Source: Thermus kawarayensis JCM 12314 (lineage in GTDB: Bacteria; Deinococcota; Deinococci; Deinococcales; Thermaceae). Taken from it: a DNA stretch of 5,688 bases. Position numbers and translations under genes: made by a program. Positions 1 to 5,688 of this stretch are shown here, piece after piece (the first letter of the stretch is position 1; each line of letters opens with the position of its first letter). The stretch is taken from NCBI GenBank assembly GCA_001311545.1, contig BBBL01000115.1:1-5688 (forward strand). Direction: 5' to 3'. Under the pieces are notes generated by a model, which saw only the letters and a program-made list of their open reading frames with translations, had not been told where the DNA came from and ran no database searches.

Positions 1-172
1 CCGCCACCCACTCGGCCCTCGCTCCCAGGGCGCGCACCTCCTCCGCCACCCCCTTCAAGGGGCCTTCCGAGCGGGCGTTCAGCACCAGGTCAAAGCCCGC
101 CCTGGCGAGCTCCAGGGCCAGGGCCCTCCCGATGCCCCGGCTCGCTCCCGTGAGGATCAGGGTCTTTCTCAT
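1..172 (-). CDS. Short-chain dehydrogenase/reductase (SDR), N-terminal part only
   Basis: Start of an NAD(P)-dependent oxidoreductase of the classical SDR family; 57 codons are visible and the rest lies beyond the left edge. The protein opens with a beta strand (RKTLILTG) followed by the Rossmann glycine motif TGASRGIG at residues 8-15, then a helix rich in Ala/Leu, a second strand (FDLVLNAR, residues 27-34), and the start of the next helix. The Arg in the glycine motif and the Arg of the NAR segment are typical of NADP-preferring members such as FabG-like 3-oxoacyl-ACP reductases, but the catalytic Ser-Tyr-Lys is outside the window, so the substrate cannot be inferred. The ATG at 172-170 overlaps the upstream Uma2 stop as ATGA and has a GGAGGAG ribosome site 5 nt upstream. 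It is the last visible gene of the leftward unit. The visible part is intact. Confidence 0.88.
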   Translation of the reverse strand, partial: MRKTLILTGASRGIGRALALELARAGFDLVLNARSEGPLKGVAEEVRALGARAEWVA

Positions 173-702
173 AGAAGCTCCTCCAGAGGGATTTCCACGT
201 TCAGGAAGGAGAGCCTCCTCCCCGGTCCCAGGGCCTCCACCTCCCGGTAACCCTCCCCCTCGGGATGGCGGTGGACCAGGACCTTCTGGCCCAGGAGGTC
301 CACCACAAAGACCTCGGGCACCCCGGCTTGAGCGTAGAGGGGGAGCTTCACCTGGAGGTCGTAGCGGAGGGAGGTGTCGGCTACCTCCACCACCAGGAGG
401 GCGTCCCCCCCCTGGGGCAGCTCCTCCTCATAGAAGTCGGGCCGGGGCTTAAGGAGGGCGAGGTCGGGGTAAAGCTCCGACTCCCCCACCACCAGGGGGC
501 TTTGCACGAAGAGGATGGCCTGATGGGGCACAAGGGGGCCGAAGAGGGCGGTGAGCCTGGCCACCTTGGCGGCATGGCGTTTCCCAATGGGGCTCATTTC
601 TACGAGCTCTCCTTCCACGAGCTCCAGCCTCAGGTCCTCCGGGAAGACCCCAGCCTCCACCATGCGGTGGAACTCCTCCAGGGAGACCTTGTGGCGGGTC
701 AC
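169..702 (-). CDS. Uma2 family (DUF820) endonuclease-fold protein, second of a tandem pair
   Basis: 177-residue protein of the Uma2 family (PD-(D/E)XK restriction-endonuclease fold), whose biological role is not established. Visible family marks are an N-terminal helical segment, RLELVEGELVEMSPIG (residues 25-40) followed by KRHA, the YPD motif at 78-80, VVEVADTSL at 104-112 with Glu106, and Lys119 in the KLPLYAQAG block, followed by the VFVVD strand (131-135). Asp80, Glu106 and Lys119 are the likely metal and catalytic set by analogy with the fold; I infer activity only from their presence. The length is usual for the family. The start is GTG at 702-700, overlapping the preceding Uma2 stop as GTGA, with AGGAGG 7 nt upstream. 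The stop overlaps the SDR start. About half of its residues match its neighbour, so the two look like a tandem duplication. No partner toxin, transposase or methylase is nearby, so restriction or mobile-element roles are unsupported. Confidence 0.9.
   Translation of the reverse strand: MTRHKVSLEEFHRMVEAGVFPEDLRLELVEGELVEMSPIGKRHAAKVARLTALFGPLVPHQAILFVQSPLVVGESELYPDLALLKPRPDFYEEELPQGGDALLVVEVADTSLRYDLQVKLPLYAQAGVPEVFVVDLLGQKVLVHRHPEGEGYREVEALGPGRRLSFLNVEIPLEELL
178..184 (-). promoter_or_regulatory. Ribosome binding site of the SDR gene
   Basis: GGAGGAG lies inside the end of the upstream Uma2 gene, 5 nt before the ATG at 172. It fixes the SDR start and, with the ATGA overlap, suggests translational coupling. 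Confidence 0.7.
298..362. repeat. Direct repeat copy 1, shared by the two Uma2 genes
   Basis: This 65-base block matches 828-892 at 59 of 65 positions by hand count, exactly 530 bases apart, the same offset as the two gene starts. It encodes the catalytic-Lys block and the following strand of Uma2. Much of the remaining sequence has diverged further. It is part of the coding duplication, not a separate element. Confidence 0.75.
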
Positions 703-1232
703 GGCAGGACCTCCTTGACCGGCACCTTAAGGCCCAGGACCGAAAGCTCCCCGTCCTCGAGGGCTTGGGCCTCCCCGTACCCTTCCCCTTGGGGCTTGCG
801 GAAGACGTGCACCCTCTCCCGCACCAGGTCCACCACAAGGACCTCGGGTATCCCGGCTTGGGCGTAGAGGGGGAGCTTCACCTTTAGGTCGTGGTCCAGG
901 CTGGTCTCGGCCACCTCCACTATCAGGAGGGCGTCCTTGGCCTCGGGCAGGCGGTCCCGGTACCGGGTTCGCGGGGGCTGGAGGAGGGCGAGGTCCGGAT
1001 AAACCTCGGTGTCCGGGGAAAGCAGGAGGGGGTTTTGCACCGAAAGCAAGGCCTTTCCCCGTAGAGGGGCCAAGAGGTCCACCAGAGCGTTGAGGACGTA
1101 AGCGTGCCGCTTGCCGATAGGGCTCAGCTCCACCACCTCCCCCCGGATGAGCTCCACCCGGTCGTCCTCCCCCAGGATCCCCGCCTCGGCCATGCGGTGG
1201 AAGTCCTCGGCGCTGAAGCGGTGCCGGATCAT
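699..1232 (-). CDS. Uma2 family (DUF820) endonuclease-fold protein, first of a tandem pair
   Basis: 177-residue paralogue of the following gene, with the same layout: RVELIRGEVVELSPIG (25-40), KRHA (41-44), YPD (78-80), IVEVAETSL (104-112) with Glu106, and Lys119 in KLPLYAQAGIPEV, then the LVVDL strand. Conserved acidic and Lys positions match, so neither copy looks inactivated at these sites. The central part (about residues 45-77) differs most and needs a one-residue gap to align. The ATG at 1232 lies only 9 nt after the leuB stop, with a G-rich ATGGGGGT stretch before it as the only, weak ribosome site. No terminator hairpin is visible between leuB and this gene, so it is probably read from the leu transcript. 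What a nuclease-fold protein does in a leucine operon is unknown; the link may be mere read-through. Confidence 0.9.
   Translation of the reverse strand: MIRHRFSAEDFHRMAEAGILGEDDRVELIRGEVVELSPIGKRHAYVLNALVDLLAPLRGKALLSVQNPLLLSPDTEVYPDLALLQPPRTRYRDRLPEAKDALLIVEVAETSLDHDLKVKLPLYAQAGIPEVLVVDLVRERVHVFRKPQGEGYGEAQALEDGELSVLGLKVPVKEVLP
710..715 (-). promoter_or_regulatory. Ribosome binding site of the second Uma2 gene
   Basis: AGGAGG lies 7 nt before the GTG start at 702, inside the end of the first Uma2 gene. It supports the GTG rather than a later internal start. Confidence 0.65.
828..892. repeat. Direct repeat copy 2, shared by the two Uma2 genes
   Basis: Partner of 298-362, in the same register of the upstream Uma2 paralogue. 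The six differences are mostly at third codon positions. Strong purifying selection plus shared codon bias could explain it, as could local gene conversion. Confidence 0.75.
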
Positions 1233-1241
1233 ACCCCCATC

Positions 1242-2880
<1,639 letters not shown>

Positions 2881-2882
2881 GG

Positions 2883-4292
2883 TTACCTCCCGATTCCGAA
2901 GACTTCCCGGGCGTCGGCGATCTCCCCCGCCACCGCCACCGCCGCCACCATGAGGGGGCTCATGAGGACGGTGCGGCCCCTGGGGCTTCCCATGCGCCCC
3001 TTGTAGTTGCGGTTGGAGCTACTGGCGGCGAGCTCGTCCCCTTCCAGGCGGTCCGGGTTCATGGCCAGGCACATGGAGCAGCCGGGCATCCGCCACTCAA
3101 ACCCCGCCTCGCGGAAGACTTCGGCGATCCCCTCCTCCTCGGCCTTCCTCGCCACCCACTCCGAGCCCGGCACCACCAGGCCCGCACCCCCTTTTTCACC
3201 TTGTGCCCCTTGAGGTGGCGGGCCACCTCCCGGAGGTCGGAGAGCCTGGCGTTGGTGCAGCTACCGATGAAGGCCACCTGGATGGGCACCCCCTTGATGG
3301 CCTGGCCCGGCCTGAAGCCCATGTAGGCCAGGGCCTCCTCGGCCACGGGGCGCTCCTCGGGCGGGAGCTCCTCCAGGAGGGGGATCCTCCCGTCAATGGG
3401 GATGGCCTGGCCCGGGGTGATGCCCCAGGTCACCGTGGGGGCGATCTCCTCGGCCCGGAAGGTGACCACGTCGTCGTAACGAGCGTCGGGGTCGGAGCGG
3501 AAGGCGAGCCACCTCCTCTTGGCCTCCTCCCACTCGGGCCCCTTGGGGGCGTAGGGGCGGCCCTCGAGGTATCGGAAGGTGGTCTCGTCGGGGTTCACGT
3601 AGCCGATGCGGGCTCCCCCCTCAATGGACATGTTGCAGAGGGTCATGCGGCTTTCCATGTCCATGGCCTCCACGGCGCTTCCCCCGTATTCGTAGGCGTA
3701 GCCAGGCCCCCCTTGACCCCCAGGTGGCGGATGATGTGCAGGATCACGTCCTTGGCGTAGACCCCGGGGGCGAGGCTTCCTTCCACGTTGATCCGCCGCA
3801 CCTTGAGCCTCTGGGCGGCCAGGGTCTGGGTGGCGAGGACATCCCGCACCTGGCTGGTGCCGATGCCGAAGGCCACCGCCCCGAAGGCCCCGTGGGTGGA
3901 GGTGTGGGAGTCGCCGCAGGCGATGGTCATGCCGGGCTGGGTGAGGCCAAGCTGGGGCCCGATGACGTGGACGATGCCCTGGTCCCCGCTTCCCAGGTCA
4001 AAGAAGGCGATGCCGTGCTCCTTGGTGTTCTCCCTGAGGGCCTCCAGCATGCTCTGGGCCAGGGGGTCCTGGAAGGGCTCGGTGCGGTCGTGGGTGGGGA
4101 CGATGTGGTCCACGGTGGCGAAGGTGCGGTGGGGAAACCGTACCTTGAGGCCCAGGTCCCTGAGCATCCCGAAGGCCTGGGGCTGGTGACCTCGTGGAGA
4201 AGGTGGAGGTCGATGAAGAGCTGGCTTTGCCCGTTTCGGAGCCTCCTCACCTCGTGGGCTTCCCAGACCTTCTCGTAGAGCGTCTTTCCCAT
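2883..4292 (-). CDS. leuC: 3-isopropylmalate dehydratase large subunit LeuC (three frameshifts as written)
   Basis: Large, catalytic subunit of isopropylmalate isomerase, an aconitase-superfamily enzyme with a [4Fe-4S] cluster. The start is ATG at 4292 ([15 protein letters not shown]) with GGGAGGG 5 nt upstream. One base is missing at each of three places: the G run 4179-4182 (after residue 38, HEVTSP), 3702-3703 (between GGL and GYAYEYGG, residue 198) and 3179-3180 (between VRA and LVVPGSE, residue 373). The four segments join end to end without a gap into a 470-residue protein, family-typical. Cluster ligands then fall at Cys346 ([10 protein letters not shown]), Cys406 and Cys409 (GCSMCLAMN). 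Substrate and cluster-domain motifs such as [25 protein letters not shown] and [12 protein letters not shown] are intact. All three lesions remove a base from a G/C run, so I read this as one normal gene with errors. It could only be a pseudogene if the bases are truly absent. Confidence 0.95.
2886..2891 (-). promoter_or_regulatory. Ribosome binding site of leuD, abutting the leuC stop
   Basis: GGGAGG forms the last two sense codons of leuC; TAA follows at once, then CC and the leuD ATG. The 5-nt spacing is standard and fits terminating leuC ribosomes re-initiating on leuD. Confidence 0.75.
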
Positions 4293-4297
4293 TCTCT

Positions 4298-4304
4298 CCC
4301 TCCC
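4298..4304 (-). promoter_or_regulatory. Ribosome binding site of leuC
   Basis: GGGAGGG, 5 nt before the leuC ATG at 4292 and just downstream of the terminator's U tract. leuC therefore has its own initiation site once the attenuator is read through. Confidence 0.75.
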
Positions 4305-4308
4305 TGTG

Positions 4309-4337
4309 AAAAACCCCCCGGGTTTGGGGCCCGGGGG
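4309..4337 (-). terminator. Rho-independent terminator (leu attenuator) before leuC
   Basis: On the minus strand CCCCCGGG (4337-4330), loop CCCCAAA (4329-4323) and CCCGGGGG (4322-4315) make a perfect 8-bp GC stem, followed by G and five T (4313-4309). It sits 17 nt before the leuC ATG and just after the leader peptide's stop, where it cannot end any other gene. It therefore most likely acts as an attenuator rather than as a gene-end terminator. Confidence 0.85.
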
Positions 4338-4368
4338 TAGGCGGCAAAGCCTTTCCCTAAACCGGGCC
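4328..4368 (-). promoter_or_regulatory. Candidate antiterminator pairing in the leu leader
   Basis: GGCCCGG at 4368-4362 is fully complementary to CCGGGCC at 4334-4328, which covers most of the terminator's 5' arm and the start of its loop. The two structures exclude each other. The same GGCCCGG segment can also fold back on CCGGGC at 4375-4370, a small local hairpin that would play the pause or protector role. The 5' segment lies in the last codons of the leader peptide, so a ribosome reaching the stop at 4357 would cover it and let the terminator form. Pairings were found by eye; no folding energy was computed. Confidence 0.55.
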
Positions 4369-4404
4369 TGCCCGGCTTAGGCGTAGTAGGGCGCTCCGCC
4401 GCAT
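4357..4404 (-). CDS. leuL: Leucine operon leader peptide (attenuation), 15 residues
   Basis: Small open frame ATG to TAG encoding [15 protein letters not shown]. Three of its codons (6, 7 and 9) are leucine, all written CTA, a codon little used in the neighbouring genes, which favour CTG, CTC and CTT. It ends 19 nt before the terminator hairpin upstream of leuC. By analogy with the leu leader peptide of enterobacteria, scarcity of charged leucine tRNA would stall the ribosome at the CTA codons, free the antiterminator segment and let RNA polymerase continue into leuC. The ATG falls 8 nt after a -10-like element, so the transcript is probably leaderless; an AAGG upstream would then lie outside the RNA. 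The peptide itself is not expected to have a function. The gene symbol is assigned by role, not by sequence identity. Confidence 0.75.
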   Translation of the reverse strand: MRRSALLRLSRAGPV

Positions 4405-4408
4405 TGGA

Positions 4409-4421
4409 CCTTAGCCTAAGG
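4409..4421. repeat. 13-bp palindrome overlapping the leu -10 element
   Basis: CCTTAGCCTAAGG is a perfect inverted repeat of two 6-bp arms about one central base (4415). It covers the leu -10 element, a place where a bound protein would block initiation. A weaker inverted repeat, AAGGG (4418-4422) and CCCTT (4429-4433), lies in the spacer. An operator role is only an inference, since such short palindromes also arise by chance. Confidence 0.4.
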
Positions 4422-4441
4422 GGAAGCGCCCTTTCGGTCAA
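4413..4441 (-). promoter_or_regulatory. Putative leu operon promoter
   Basis: On the minus strand TTGACC (4441-4436) is a good -35 element (5 of 6 to TTGACA). A 17-nt spacer leads to TAGGCT (4418-4413), a weak -10 (3 of 6 to TATAAT). The predicted transcript start falls at or next to the leader peptide's ATG at 4404, giving a leaderless message. The spacing and position are convincing; the -10 is the weak part. Confidence 0.6.
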
Positions 4442-4447
4442 GGCCCC

Positions 4448-4453
4448 TATACT
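4448..4453 (+). promoter_or_regulatory. Putative -10 element of the chorismate-enzyme gene (leaderless)
   Basis: TATACT matches TATAAT at 5 of 6 positions and ends 6 nt before the GTG at 4460, so transcription would start at the start codon itself. No -35 hexamer is convincing at the usual distance, and no ribosome site precedes the GTG, both compatible with a leaderless gene. It lies back to back with the leu promoter. Confidence 0.55.
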
Positions 4454-4459
4454 GCTAAC

Positions 4460-5688
4460 GTGCTTGGCCTTTACCACGCGGCCCGGGCCCTGGGGCTAAA
4501 ACCCGCCCTCCTGGAGTCCTTGGGACCAGGGACCCCCTTTTCCCGGCTTTCCCTTCTGGGCCTCGGGCCCAGGCACCGCCTCGAGGTCCTGGAGGGCAGG
4601 CTTTACCTGGACGGAAGGCGGGTGGGGGAGGCCTTGGAGGTCTTCTCCTACCTGGAAAAGGGCCTGGGCAGGGGCTTCTTCCCCGCCTGGATGGGGTTTT
4701 TCGCCTACGAGTTCGCCCGCCACCTGGGCCTTCCCACAAGGGAGCCCCTTCCCGGCCTCCCCGAGGCGGCCTTCTGCTACTACCCCGAGGCTTCGCCCTC
4801 CTCTCGGGGAGGCTCGTGGAAAGGCCCTCCTTTCCTTTGCGGCCTAAGCCCTACCCTCTTCCTCCCTTGCCCCCTCACCCCCTGGTTTCCGACTTCCCCC
4901 AGGAGGCCTTCCTCGGGGGCGTGGAGGAGGTGCGGGAGCGGATCCGGGCCGGGGTGGTCTACCAGGTGAACCTCTCCCACCGCTTCCGCCTCCTGGGGGC
5001 GGTGGACCCCCTGGCCCTTTACGCCCGGATTCGCGCCCTAAACCCTTCCCCCTTCATGGGGCTCTTGGAGGGGGAGGGGTGGGCGGTGGTCTCGGGAAGC
5101 CCCGAGCGCCTCTTAAAGAAGGTGGGGAGTAGGCTCCTGGCCCGGCCCATCGCCGGCACCAGGCCGAGGGGGGGAACCCCGGAGGAGGACCTCCTCCTGG
5201 AGGGGGAGCTCCTCTCCTCCCCCAAGGAGCGGGCCGAGCACGCCATGCTGGTGGACCTGGTGCGCAACGACCTGGCCGGGTGGCCAGGCCCGGCAGCGTG
5301 CGGGTGCGGGAGCTTTACACGGTGGAGCGCTACGCCCACGTGATGCACCTGGTTTCCGAGGTGGAGGCCTACGCTAAAGTTCCCCTGGGGAAGGCCTTCG
5401 CCGCCCTCTTCCCCGGGGGGACCATCACTGGGGCCCAAGGGAACGGCCATGGAGCCATCCGGGACCTCGAGCCCGTCCCCCGTGGGGCCTACACGGGAAG
5501 CCTGGGGTACGTCTCGGGGAGGGGGGCGGACTTCAACCTCCTCATCCGCTCCTTCCAGAAGGTGGGGGAGGAGGTGCTCTTCTCCGCCGGGGCGGGTGTG
5601 GTCATGGCCTCGGACCCAAGGCGGGAGTACGAGGAAACCCTCCACAAGGCGCAGAGCCTCCTCCTGGCCTTGGAAAGGGGGAGGCCCG
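4460..5688 (+). CDS. Chorismate-binding enzyme, PabB/TrpE type (frameshifted as written, 3' end outside window)
   Basis: Component I of aminodeoxychorismate or anthranilate synthase: it aminates chorismate using ammonia supplied by a PabA/TrpG amidotransferase, not seen here. The GTG start is the only usual start codon after the in-frame stop at 4412. Repaired motifs are PALLESLGP at the N-terminus, VYQVNLS (167-173), SGSPERLL (212-219), PIAGTRPRG (230-238), AEHAMLVDLVRNDLA (259-273), MHLVSEV, FPGGTITGAPK (318-328) and GYVSGRGADFN. VYQVNLS and FPGG-TITGAPK are PabB-like, while Ala232 in PIAGT is TrpE-like (E. coli PabB has Lys there), so I leave the symbol open. Missing bases are one near 4790, one near 5277, two in the C run 5434-5436 and one near 5454. 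The last pair cancel, restoring the frame but rewriting GAPKGTAMEA as GAQGNGHGA. About 411 residues are visible, ending near the close of the chorismate domain; a fused downstream domain cannot be excluded. Confidence 0.9.

Noticed and set aside
1229..1240. Mini-frame ATG GGG GTA TGA between leuB and the first Uma2 gene
   Set aside because: Three codons overlapping the Uma2 start. Chance is sufficient, and no regulatory structure accompanies it.
4247..4477. A 76-codon minus-strand open frame across the leu leader (begins MVKAKHVSS)
   Set aside because: It starts upstream of the predicted promoter, runs through the terminator and into leuC out of frame, and has no recognisable family features. 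The 15-codon frame inside the region explains the signals better.

Overview
The window looks like chromosomal DNA of a Thermus species. It is strongly G/C-rich at third codon positions. The LeuB and LeuD proteins match, almost residue for residue from memory, those of Thermus thermophilus, and the repaired leuB has exactly the 345-residue T. thermophilus length. I cannot name the species.

Layout. A compact divergent control region (about 4293-4459) separates two transcription units. On the minus strand, running leftward, are a short leucine-rich leader peptide (4357-4404), a terminator hairpin (4309-4337), leuC (2883-4292), leuD (2275-2880), leuB (1242-2278), two tandem Uma2-family nuclease-fold genes (699-1232 and 169-702), and the first 57 codons of a short-chain dehydrogenase/reductase that leaves the window at its left edge. 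leuC and leuD are 2 nt apart, leuB and the first Uma2 gene 9 nt apart, and the other junctions overlap by 4 nt, so all of them may be one polycistronic unit. On the plus strand, a chorismate-using enzyme of the PabB/TrpE type starts at 4460 and leaves the window at the right edge.

How it works together. LeuC and LeuD form isopropylmalate isomerase and LeuB is isopropylmalate dehydrogenase, the second and third steps of the leucine branch. Upstream of leuC lies what reads as classical translation-coupled attenuation: a 15-codon peptide with three CTA leucine codons, a segment that can pair with the terminator's 5' arm, and a GC hairpin followed by five U. Promoter-like elements on both strands predict leaderless transcripts for both the leader peptide and the chorismate enzyme.

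Quality warning. As written, leuB, leuC and the chorismate enzyme are all broken: one, three and four sites respectively where one or two bases are missing. Every site is a deletion inside a G or C run, and restoring the bases restores complete family-typical proteins. This pattern suggests sequencing or assembly error more than gene decay.

I found no new defence or mobile system. The least explained element is the coupled pair of Uma2 genes at the end of the leucine operon. The most informative non-coding element is the attenuator with its divergent promoters. No stretch longer than 300 bases lacks a gene.
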